Shown here piece by piece: positions 1-6,243 of a stretch of DNA of 6,243 bases. The stretch is from the NCBI GenBank assembly GCA_019114015.1, contig DXGG01000169.1, positions 1 to 6,243 of the forward strand, in the 5' to 3' direction. The position numbers were made by a program, and so were the translations under genes. The notes under the pieces are model-generated. The model ran no database searches. It worked only from the letters and a program-made list of their open reading frames with translations, and had not been told where the DNA came from. How positions within the stretch are numbered: the stretch's first letter is position 1; the number at the start of each line of letters is the position of its first letter. The DNA comes from Candidatus Onthomorpha intestinigallinarum. GTDB taxonomy: Bacteria > Bacteroidota > Bacteroidia > Bacteroidales > P3.

Positions 1-639
1 GTTATCTTGTCGGGTTGCGGAAACAGGGACGGAAGTGAAATACAGGAAACGCTGTCCGTCCTTTTGGCAATAAACCGTATGGGGATGCAATACGTCTGCT
101 TTGCACCTGAGATGAATTTCAAGGCCGTTGACTATCTGTCCGGTCAAAAAACCGAAGAAGAACGCAATGTTCTGACAGAATCGGCCCGCATGGTAAGAGG
201 CCAGGTAAAGGCTCTGAACCTTTACAAGGCCGAAGACTTCGATGCCCTGGTCTTTCCCGGAGGCATGGGCGCGGCATTGAACCTGAGCGACTTCGGAACA
301 AAGGGAGAAAACATGGAGGTAGTCAAAGAGATAAGGGAAGCGATAGAACGTACATACGAACTGCACAAACCGATAGCCGCAATATGCATAGCCCCTGTCG
401 TTCTGGCAAAGGTATTGGGCAAAAACGGAATATGCCTTACCTTCGGAGAGGAATGCGAAGCCTCCAAAGTTGCGGAGAAATTGGGAGCCAGACACATAAA
501 GGCAGGAGCTACGGAAGTGGTTGTGGACAGAAAGCACAAAATACTCACTACTCCGGCCTACATGGTTGCGGAAAACATTTCCCAAATATTCGAAGGGGGA
601 AACAACATCGTCAGAGAACTGAAAGCGCTTCTGGACTAA
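1..639 (+). CDS. elbB: ElbB-like glyoxalase, DJ-1/PfpI superfamily (5' end cut by window)
   Basis: The reading frame is open from base 1 (V-I-L-S-G-C-G...) to a TAA at 637-639, giving 212 visible residues. Known ElbB proteins are about 217 residues and begin with a few residues before ILSGCG, so only about five codons plus the start lie upstream. The TTG at position 7 falls inside the conserved first strand and is not the real start. Family motifs visible: SGCGxxDGSEI at visible residues 4-14, RNVLxESAR, the FPGGMGAALNLS segment, and the nucleophile-elbow cysteine in AICIAP (visible residue 129, codon 385-387). The C-terminal TTPAYMVAENI is also conserved. The superfamily fold is a flavodoxin-like cytosolic domain. 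E. coli ElbB has been reported to have weak glyoxalase activity (methylglyoxal or glyoxal to lactate or glycolate), and the 'isoprenoid biosynthesis' label is historical. The physiological substrate here is not shown by sequence. It is separated from the downstream operon by a promoter-bearing gap. Confidence 0.93.
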   Translation, partial: VILSGCGNRDGSEIQETLSVLLAINRMGMQYVCFAPEMNFKAVDYLSGQKTEEERNVLTESARMVRGQVKALNLYKAEDFDALVFPGGMGAALNLSDFGTKGENMEVVKEIREAIERTYELHKPIAAICIAPVVLAKVLGKNGICLTFGEECEASKVAEKLGARHIKAGATEVVVDRKHKILTTPAYMVAENISQIFEGGNNIVRELKALLD

Positions 640-697
640 GTGCCGTTTGTCTTTAAGGATTAACACATCTTTGTTGAAATCAATGCGCGGATATCGG

Positions 698-726
698 TTT
701 CAGTTCCGTTTTATTGCTTACCTTTG
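698..726 (+). promoter_or_regulatory. Putative Bacteroidota-type promoter upstream of the clp gene
   Basis: TACCTTTG at 719-726 matches the Bacteroidota -7 consensus TAnnTTTG exactly. Seventeen bases upstream is TTTC (698-701), a three-of-four match to the -33 TTTG element. Initiation would be expected near 731-735, leaving a leader of roughly 20-25 nt before the ATG at 756. It sits in the only substantial intergenic gap and would drive the whole clp-mlaE-mlaF-HD unit. The -7 box is convincing by eye; the -33 element is imperfect and its spacing is slightly short. One 8-nt pattern with two free positions can occur by chance. Confidence 0.45.
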
Positions 727-743
727 CTGTCGGATTGTGTTTG

Positions 744-749
744 AAAGGA
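744..749 (+). promoter_or_regulatory. Possible ribosome binding site for the clp gene
   Basis: AAAGGA ends 6 nt before the ATG at 756. That is good Shine-Dalgarno spacing and it supports 756 over the in-frame TTG at 714 as the start. Bacteroidota often initiate without a Shine-Dalgarno sequence, so the match is supportive rather than essential. Confidence 0.4.
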
Positions 750-755
750 TTGGTC

Positions 756-3104
756 ATGGATTTTAAATTTACGAAAAACGCTCAGGAAGTTTTAAAGAAC
801 AGCTATAGTGAAGCGGAACGCCTGAGAAGCACTTGCGTCTGTGCGGAACACATACTCATATCCATGTTGAGGATAAGACAATGTTCCGCCACCTTGCACA
901 TAAGTTCGTGTTGTGACACCGAATCATTGAAAAAAGAACTGGAAAAGCATATCGTTTCCGAAAGCGAGGCGGAAGAAGCCCTTGCATCTTCGGAGAGCAT
1001 CCCTATTGCGCCCTCTGCCGACAGAATAATAAAGATAGCCAACATACAATCCATAAAGACGAATTGCAGGAACGTAGGCACGATGCACTTTCTGGCCGCA
1101 ATGCTTTTCTATCACGGTACATTCATCTACAATCTTCTGACAGGCAACGGAATCTATCAGGAGGACATTTACAAACTGCTCAGAAACAACAGCGGGGTTA
1201 AAGCCGAGGAGAGTTCAAACGGGTTCGGTTACGTGAAAAACGGTGAAAGCGGGATGAAGACAGCCAAATCGTTCGAGGTAATATCCGAATCGTCCAATTT
1301 TCTGGACCAATACGGCAGGGACTTGTCAAAAGCCGCCAAAGAGGGATTGTTGGAGCCTGCGATAGGAAGGGAAAATGAAATAAACAGAATATGTCAGATA
1401 CTCGGCAGAAAGAAGAAGAACAATCCCATACTGATAGGTGAAGCGGGTGTGGGCAAGAGCAGCATTGTCGAAGGTTTGGCGATGAGAATCATGGATGAGA
1501 ACGACAAGGTCTCAAAGCTGTTGAAGGACAAGAGCATATACTCTTTGGATTTGGCATTGCTGGTTGCCGGCACAAGATACAGGGGAGAATTCGAGGAAAG
1601 AATAACCAACATAATCTCAACCCTGAAAGAGAAAAAGAACATCATAGTATTCATAGACGAGATACACACACTGGTCGGAGCAGGCAACACCAAGGACAGT
1701 CTGGATGCGGCAAACATCCTCAAGCCCGCCCTTGCAAGGGGAGAGATTCAGTGCATAGGCGCCACGACCGTGGAGGAATACAGACAGTACATAGAAACGG
1801 ACGGGGCTTTGTCGAGAAGATTTCAGAACGTCGTCGTAGAGCCGAACACGGAGGAAGAAGCCGTGGTGATACTCGAAAACATAAAATCGCGATACGAGCA
1901 ATATCACAACGTGGTTTATACTCCGGAAGCTCTAAAGGCCTGCGTGCATCTTACGCAACGTTACATCAACAACAGATTCCTTCCAGACAAGGCAATAGAC
2001 GTTATGGACGAAGCCGGAGCGAAGAAACATTTTGAATCCGCATTGAGAAACGCAGCAACGGAAGAACCTGAAAGAATAGACGTGGAAGACATCGCAAAGG
2101 TCGTTTCCTCCATAACCGGAGTCAAGATTGAAAGCATAAACGAAAGCGAGGCGAAGAAGTTGCTCAACATGCAGGGAGCATTGTCCAAAAAAGTCATCGG
2201 TCAGGATGTTGCGGTGGAAAAGGTGTCGAAAGCCATAAAGCGTTCGCGCGTAGGCCTTCAGGACCCCGGCAGACCGATAAGCTCGTTTTTGTTTGTGGGT
2301 TCGACAGGTGTCGGAAAGACGCTGTTGGCGAAGGAACTGGCAAAATATCTTTTCGGAAGCGAGGACAGTCTTGTCAGACTGGACATGAGCGAATACATGG
2401 AAAAGCACAGCGTGTCCAAACTGATAGGCTCTCCTCCCGGATATGTGGGATACAAGGATTTGGGACTGTTGACATCGGGCGTTATGACACATCCCTATTC
2501 CGTCGTGCTTCTGGATGAAATAGAAAAGGCGCATGAGGATGTCTTCAACATATCGCTGCAAATTCTGGACGAGGGACAGTTGACCGATTCTATGGGCAGG
2601 AAGATAAACTTCAAGAACACCATAATCATAATGACCTCCAATGTTGGCAGCAGGAGGCTTAGCGACTTCGGTGTCGGAGTCGGCTTTTCCACCTCGGCAG
2701 TCAAAGGCAGTCACTCCTTGCTTGAAAACAGCGTGATAGAAAAGGACCTGAAAAAAACCTTCTCACCCGAATTTCTGAACAGAATAGATGATGTGATATT
2801 CTTCAATTCGCTGGACTCCAAAACCCTTTCGAAGATTGTCAGTCTGGAATTGGAAAAATTCTCCGAAAGGCTGAAGACCTTGTCCGTCAGTGTGGAATTT
2901 TCAAAAAACGTGAAGGATTTGATATTGAAGGAGTGTTCCGAAGAGCATTACGGAGCAAGGCCGGTGAAAAGGATAATACAAAGACTGATAGAAGACGAGA
3001 TATCGGACTTTCTGCTTTCGAACGGTTCTGCAAAAGACAGGCGTCTTTTTGTCGATGCAGGAGAGGACGAAAAGGAACGGAAGATAAAAATAGAATTGAA
3101 ATAA
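756..3104 (+). CDS. clpC: ClpC/ClpA-type AAA+ unfoldase (Clp protease ATP-binding subunit), M-domain-less
   Basis: A predicted 782-residue cytosolic hexameric unfoldase that threads substrates into ClpP using ATP. The order is a Clp N-domain with two repeats (about 1-145), a linker, AAA+ module 1 and AAA+ module 2. Module 1 (about 182-430) has Walker A GEAGVGKS (228-235), pore loop GTRYRGE (272-278), Walker B VFIDE (298-302) and arginine fingers R354/R355. Module 2 has Walker A GSTGVGKT (515-522), pore loop GSPPGYVGY (558-566), Walker B VVLLDE (583-588), arginine finger R676 and sensor-2 GARP (733-736). VGF at 642-644 fits the ClpP-docking tripeptide, which argues for ClpC/ClpA rather than ClpB. 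Most of both modules reads as ClpC (KPALARGEIQCIGATT; the KYLFGSEDSLVR segment). However, only about 30 residues separate DEAG (418-421) from ITG (453-455), so the coiled-coil M domain of ClpC is missing, as in ClpA. GLLTSGVMTHP also recalls ClpA. The ATG at 756 is chosen because the N-domain begins there, an AAAGGA precedes it, and the TTG at 714 would lie upstream of the promoter box. It is first in a compact operon. Confidence 0.93.
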   Translation: MDFKFTKNAQEVLKNSYSEAERLRSTCVCAEHILISMLRIRQCSATLHISSCCDTESLKKELEKHIVSESEAEEALASSESIPIAPSADRIIKIANIQSIKTNCRNVGTMHFLAAMLFYHGTFIYNLLTGNGIYQEDIYKLLRNNSGVKAEESSNGFGYVKNGESGMKTAKSFEVISESSNFLDQYGRDLSKAAKEGLLEPAIGRENEINRICQILGRKKKNNPILIGEAGVGKSSIVEGLAMRIMDENDKVSKLLKDKSIYSLDLALLVAGTRYRGEFEERITNIISTLKEKKNIIVFIDEIHTLVGAGNTKDSLDAANILKPALARGEIQCIGATTVEEYRQYIETDGALSRRFQNVVVEPNTEEEAVVILENIKSRYEQYHNVVYTPEALKACVHLTQRYINNRFLPDKAIDVMDEAGAKKHFESALRNAATEEPERIDVEDIAKVVSSITGVKIESINESEAKKLLNMQGALSKKVIGQDVAVEKVSKAIKRSRVGLQDPGRPISSFLFVGSTGVGKTLLAKELAKYLFGSEDSLVRLDMSEYMEKHSVSKLIGSPPGYVGYKDLGLLTSGVMTHPYSVVLLDEIEKAHEDVFNISLQILDEGQLTDSMGRKINFKNTIIIMTSNVGSRRLSDFGVGVGFSTSAVKGSHSLLENSVIEKDLKKTFSPEFLNRIDDVIFFNSLDSKTLSKIVSLELEKFSERLKTLSVSVEFSKNVKDLILKECSEEHYGARPVKRIIQRLIEDEISDFLLSNGSAKDRRLFVDAGEDEKERKIKIELK

Positions 3105-3114
3105 TCCGCTTGAG

Positions 3115-3864
3115 GTGAAAAAGATAAGGAGTTTTTTTGAGGAATTCGGCAGTTATATTTTGTTGATGAAGGAAGTGTTCCGCCATCCGCAGAACATGCA
3201 TGTTTTCAGAAGGAAAGTCATTTTTGAAATGAAGGCCCTCGGACTTGAGTCCATACTCATAGTTTTCATCATCTCCATATTTGTCGGGGCGGCGGTCGTG
3301 ATACAGTTGCTGGCCAATCTGGAGAATCCCATATATCCCAAATGGATTTACGGATTTGCATCGAGGAAAGCCATAATGCTGGAGTTCTCTCCCACCATCA
3401 TTTCGCTCATACTTGCAGGCAAATGCGCTTCCCGCATAGCTTCGGAACTTGGTTCACAGAGAATATCGGAACAAATAGATGCCCTTGAGGTTATGGGGGT
3501 GAACACTCCGTCATATCTCATACTGCCAAAAATAGTCGCCTCCGTCATATTCTTTCCCCTGCTGATTATTTTCAGCATATTCATAGCCATAGGCGGCGGT
3601 GCGATAGGCGCCATGATGATGGGAACACTTACGATGACGGACTATATAGAGGGATTGCGGCTCGAGTATTCCAACATAGACATGACGTTTGCCATTGTAA
3701 AGACTTTTGTCAACGCCATAATAATTTCAACAATAGCCTCGTACAGAGGCTACACGCTCAAGGGCGGTTCGGTGGAAGTGGGAGTCCAAAGCACGAAAGC
3801 CGTGGTGCAGAGCAGCATAGTGATAATGGTATTCGATTTAATCATAACCGATTTATTCATTTAA
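3115..3864 (+). CDS. mlaE: MlaE-family ABC transporter permease (lipid asymmetry transport)
   Basis: A 249-residue inner-membrane permease of the MlaE/YrbE family, the membrane half of the MlaFE complex that moves phospholipids between the inner membrane and periplasmic MCE carriers. The N-terminal interfacial helix (about residues 7-33, FFEEFGSYILLM then VFRHPQ) is followed by hydrophobic segments at about 44-66, 87-101, 139-170, 192-208 and 230-249. Signature stretches are LEFSPTIISLILAGK (89-103), ASELGSQRISEQIDALEVMG (109-128, including the EQIDAL motif), YLILPK (134-139) and GYTLKGGSVEVG (212-223). Length is normal for the family. Start: GTG at 3115, 10 nt after the clp stop. The next in-frame ATG (3166) would remove the conserved N-terminal helix. 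No separate Shine-Dalgarno site is obvious, which is common in this phylum. The mlaF ATG follows the stop by 3 nt, so the two are surely co-expressed. The family assignment is firm; the transport direction and lipid are not determined by sequence. Confidence 0.95.
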   Translation: MKKIRSFFEEFGSYILLMKEVFRHPQNMHVFRRKVIFEMKALGLESILIVFIISIFVGAAVVIQLLANLENPIYPKWIYGFASRKAIMLEFSPTIISLILAGKCASRIASELGSQRISEQIDALEVMGVNTPSYLILPKIVASVIFFPLLIIFSIFIAIGGGAIGAMMMGTLTMTDYIEGLRLEYSNIDMTFAIVKTFVNAIIISTIASYRGYTLKGGSVEVGVQSTKAVVQSSIVIMVFDLIITDLFI

Positions 3865-3867
3865 TGT

Positions 3868-4647
3868 ATGATAAGGGTAGAAAACGTCTCCAAATACTTC
3901 GGTCAACACAAGGTCCTCGACAACATAAATACCGTTTTTGAAGAAGGGAAATGCAATCTTATAATAGGCAAAAGCGGAAGCGGTAAGACGGTCTTGATGA
4001 AATGCCTTGTCGGATTGATATATCCGGACGAAGGATACATACATTTTGACAACAGGATACTGAGACAACTGAGCAAGAAAGAGAAAGTAAACCTCAGGAA
4101 GGACATAGGCATGTTGTTTCAGGGCGGAGCCTTGTTCGACTCCATGAATGTGGAAGAAAACGTGATGTTTCCTATAAGGATGTTCCAGAAATCGGATTAC
4201 AAAACGATGAGGGCAAGAGTTGATTTCTGTCTGGAAAGAGTCAACTTGTCCGGAATCAACAAACTTTTTCCTTCGGAACTGAGCGGAGGAATGCAAAAGA
4301 GAGTTGCAATAGCAAGAGCCATTGCGGCACAGCCAAGATATTTGTTCTGCGACGAGCCGAACTCGGGTCTCGACCCTCAGACCTCGATTGTAATAGACAA
4401 ACTCATACAGGAAATAACCAAGGAATACAAAATGACGACCGTAATCAATACGCACGACATGAACTCGGTAATGGAAATAGGCGAAAACATAAACTTCATA
4501 TATGAAGGCAAACTTTGGTGGAAGGGAGATTTGAACGTGATATTGGAAACGGACAACAAAGAACTGAATGATTTCATTTTCTGCTCCGCATTGACAAAAA
4601 GACTGAAAAAAGGTAAAATTCTACAATATGAAATACAGCAACAGTAA
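3868..4647 (+). CDS. mlaF: MlaF-family ABC transporter ATPase (lipid asymmetry transport)
   Basis: A 259-residue cytoplasmic ABC ATPase that powers the MlaE permease encoded immediately upstream. All nucleotide-binding motifs are present in order: Walker A GKSGSGKT (34-41), Q-loop Q85 in GMLFQGGALFDSM, signature LSGGM (138-142) followed by QKRVAIARA, Walker B YLFCDE (158-163), D-loop NSGLDP (165-170) and switch histidine H196 in NTHD. FQGGALFDSM is characteristic of the MlaF/MCE-associated branch of ABC ATPases. DEPNSGLDP and TTVINTHDMNSVMEIG look like the Bacteroidota version. The C-terminal tail (about 215-259) is basic near its end (KRLKKGK). The ATG at 3868 lies 3 nt after the mlaE stop. 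The last 20 nt overlap the start of the next gene in a different frame, which favours translational coupling. No MCE-domain (MlaD) gene lies next to it in this window, so the periplasmic partner must be encoded elsewhere. Confidence 0.95.
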   Translation: MIRVENVSKYFGQHKVLDNINTVFEEGKCNLIIGKSGSGKTVLMKCLVGLIYPDEGYIHFDNRILRQLSKKEKVNLRKDIGMLFQGGALFDSMNVEENVMFPIRMFQKSDYKTMRARVDFCLERVNLSGINKLFPSELSGGMQKRVAIARAIAAQPRYLFCDEPNSGLDPQTSIVIDKLIQEITKEYKMTTVINTHDMNSVMEIGENINFIYEGKLWWKGDLNVILETDNKELNDFIFCSALTKRLKKGKILQYEIQQQ

Positions 4648-6243
4648 AATAAACAAAGCCCTTTTGATTGCAAGGAGAAGTTTGCAGGTTATCGTTATGG
4701 CCATAATAATAGTGGCTGTATTTCCTACAAAGTCCAATTTCAAATATGAGTTTTCCAAAGGACAGTTCTGGAAACACGAAAACCTGATATCTCCCATCGA
4801 CTTTGCAATAGAAAAAAGCGAAAGCGAAATAAAACAGGAAAAACAACAGATTGAAACAAACAAAAAACTGTTTTACAGGGCAAGCAAAGCAAAAAACGAG
4901 GAGTTAATCAAAAAAATAAAAGACAAATATTCGGACAAGTTGGACCAGAACAGTCTTGACTATGTTCTGAACACCGTAAACAAACTGTATTCGATAGGAA
5001 TATTGCAGGAACATTTCGGAAAAGGCGACGAAACGATAATAGTAATAGACAACAACATAGCCCGGGAATACGACATAAGCGACTTCCTTTCCCAGAAACA
5101 GGCGAACGAACAAATACAGCTTCTTTTGGATAAAAGCCATGTCAAGAACAAATCCGAGATATCCAGGATTCTGACCGAGGAAACAGGTGCAAACATAATC
5201 TTCGACAGTAAAATGACCGAGCAGGTCCTCCAGTCACAGCTGCAGGACATCTCTCCAAACAAAGGATTGGTCTCAAAAGGCGAACTGATAATAAGCAAAG
5301 GCGAACAGATAGACGACTACAAATATCAGGTTCTTTCCTCCCTGAAAAGCGTTTATGAAGGCAAAACAATCAGCAAGGCGAAACGTTACTCCATAATGCT
5401 GGGACAGTTTCTCCTTGTCTCAATCGCACTGATGACAATGCTTTTGTTCATAAACCACAGCAGAAGAGAAATATTTTTGGACAACAGAAAGATTCTTCTC
5501 ATCTTTTTCGTGATACTGTTCATGAGCCTTGTAATGGCTTTAATCATCCATATAAATCCGAAATACATATACATAGTGCCTTTATGTATCACTCCGATTG
5601 TGATAAGAACGTTTTTCGATACCAAGACGGCTCTTTATGTCTTTCTGGTTTCAATAATCATCATAGGTTTTTCCGTTCCCAACAGTTTTGAATTCGTGTT
5701 CTACCAGCTCATAGCGGGAATGATGACAATCGTAAGCATAGAACACTCTAACAAACGCTCCAATTTTCTGCTTACAAGTCTGTTGATATTCATCAGCTAC
5801 GCGCTTATATACATAGCTACCGCACTTATACAGAACGTTGAACTGAATCAGTTGGAAATAAACAGGTTTTTGATGTTCGCACTTAATGCAATAATGATTC
5901 TTTTCGCCATTCCGTTCGTATTGGTTCTGGAAAAGATGTTCGGACTTCTCAGCGACTTCTCCCTGATAGAATATACAAATACCAATTCCAAGATATTGAG
6001 GGAACTGTCCGTAAAGGCACCGGGCACATTCCAACACTGCGTGCAGGTTGCCAACATTGCCGAAGACCTTATTCATGAAATAGGCGGCAACGCACTGCTT
6101 GTCAGAGCGGGAGCTCTTCACCATGACATAGGTAAAATAAACACCCCCATATTCTTCATAGAGAATCAGAACACCAATTTCAACCCTCATAGCGAGATAA
6201 GCTACGAAGAATCGGCACAAGTCATCATATCGCACGTCACTTT
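4628..6243 (+). CDS. PgpH-like 7TM-HD phosphohydrolase, predicted c-di-AMP phosphodiesterase (3' end cut by window)
   Basis: An open frame of 538 codons runs off the window end. I translated it by hand; there is no internal stop. The ATG at 4628 is the first start codon after an in-frame TGA at 4604-4606, and it overlaps mlaF by 20 nt. The protein begins with one membrane helix (about 19-32). A charged, lysine/glutamate-rich extracytoplasmic region (33-255) follows, fitting the 7TMR-HDED domain. Seven hydrophobic segments come next at about 257-275, 289-309, 314-329, 334-350, 357-371, 380-401 and 414-434, then a cytoplasmic HD domain. Catalytic and metal-binding residues visible are H470 (APGTFQH), H498-H499-D500 of HHDIGK, H521 of NPH and H536 near the cut. 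Listeria PgpH, with this architecture, hydrolyses c-di-AMP to pApA, so that is the predicted reaction. Relatives are roughly 700 residues, so about 150 are missing here. The family call is firm, while substrate specificity is inferred. Confidence 0.92.
   Translation, partial: MKYSNSKINKALLIARRSLQVIVMAIIIVAVFPTKSNFKYEFSKGQFWKHENLISPIDFAIEKSESEIKQEKQQIETNKKLFYRASKAKNEELIKKIKDKYSDKLDQNSLDYVLNTVNKLYSIGILQEHFGKGDETIIVIDNNIAREYDISDFLSQKQANEQIQLLLDKSHVKNKSEISRILTEETGANIIFDSKMTEQVLQSQLQDISPNKGLVSKGELIISKGEQIDDYKYQVLSSLKSVYEGKTISKAKRYSIMLGQFLLVSIALMTMLLFINHSRREIFLDNRKILLIFFVILFMSLVMALIIHINPKYIYIVPLCITPIVIRTFFDTKTALYVFLVSIIIIGFSVPNSFEFVFYQLIAGMMTIVSIEHSNKRSNFLLTSLLIFISYALIYIATALIQNVELNQLEINRFLMFALNAIMILFAIPFVLVLEKMFGLLSDFSLIEYTNTNSKILRELSVKAPGTFQHCVQVANIAEDLIHEIGGNALLVRAGALHHDIGKINTPIFFIENQNTNFNPHSEISYEESAQVIISHVT

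Noticed and set aside
384..656. Plus-strand 90-codon frame overlapping the end of elbB
   Set aside because: It is out of frame with the conserved ElbB sequence and lacks recognisable motifs.
640..713. Terminator hairpin after elbB
   Set aside because: The only pairing found is weak (GAAATC near 676 with GGTTTC near 696, including a wobble), with a long loop and no T-run following. I see no supportable intrinsic terminator.
714..755. Upstream TTG start adding 14 residues to the Clp protein
   Set aside because: The extra residues fall before the conserved N-domain start, the TTG lies upstream of the putative -7 box at 719-726, and the ATG at 756 has a well-spaced AAAGGA.
1932..2714. Long minus-strand open frame (260 codons) inside the clp gene
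   Set aside because: It is fully antisense to the conserved AAA+ coding sequence, shows no recognisable domain, and reflects the low stop density of the complementary frame.
3132..3138. T7 run near the start of mlaE, and a similar A7 run at 2751-2757 in clpC, as phase-variation tracts
   Set aside because: Both runs are short, the frames are intact through them, and neither gene is a typical phase-variable target.
3864..3866. ATG overlapping the mlaE stop codon as a start for mlaF
   Set aside because: It is in a different frame from the ABC ATPase; the in-frame ATG is at 3868.
3853..4455. Minus-strand open frame (200 codons) opposite mlaF
   Set aside because: It is antisense to the ABC ATPase motifs, has a low-complexity F/Y/H-rich translation and no family resemblance.
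5651..6235. Minus-strand open frame (194 codons) opposite the HD protein
   Set aside because: The plus-strand frame here encodes membrane helices and the HHDIGK catalytic motif, so the antisense frame is a shadow.

Overview
The window reads as ordinary chromosomal DNA from a member of the Bacteroidota, probably Bacteroidales-like. The main evidence is family-level resemblance. MlaE, MlaF (with the DEPNSGLDP Walker B/D-loop) and the HD-domain membrane protein all carry sequence signatures I associate with Bacteroidota orthologues. A TAnnTTTG box typical of Bacteroidota promoters also lies in the only real intergenic gap. GC is moderate by eye, and ATA is the favoured isoleucine codon throughout. 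I cannot place the genus; an uncultured lineage is possible.

Layout: all five genes are on the + strand. The 3' part of elbB (DJ-1/PfpI family glyoxalase-like protein) fills 1-639, lacking only about five N-terminal codons. A 116-nt gap (640-755) holds a likely promoter. From 756 to the window end, four genes form a very compact unit: a ClpC/ClpA-type AAA+ unfoldase (756-3104), the MlaE-type lipid-transport permease (3115-3864), its ATPase MlaF (3868-4647), and a PgpH-like 7TM-HD phosphohydrolase (4628 to beyond 6243). The junctions are a 10-nt gap, a 3-nt gap and a 20-nt overlap, so one transcript with coupled translation is likely. No gene-free stretch exceeds 300 nt. I see no tRNA or rRNA gene, CRISPR array, insertion sequence, integrase or long repeat.

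How the genes may work together: MlaE and MlaF form the inner-membrane ABC core of a phospholipid transport system that maintains outer-membrane asymmetry. The PgpH-like protein is predicted to hydrolyse c-di-AMP, a nucleotide tied to osmotic and envelope homeostasis. The Clp unfoldase would feed proteins to ClpP. Envelope or stress homeostasis is a reasonable common theme, but that is inference from adjacency.

I do not see a convincing new system here. The most distinctive items are the missing middle (M) domain in an otherwise ClpC-like unfoldase, its cysteine-rich N-terminal segment, and the overlap of lipid-transporter and c-di-AMP-hydrolase genes.
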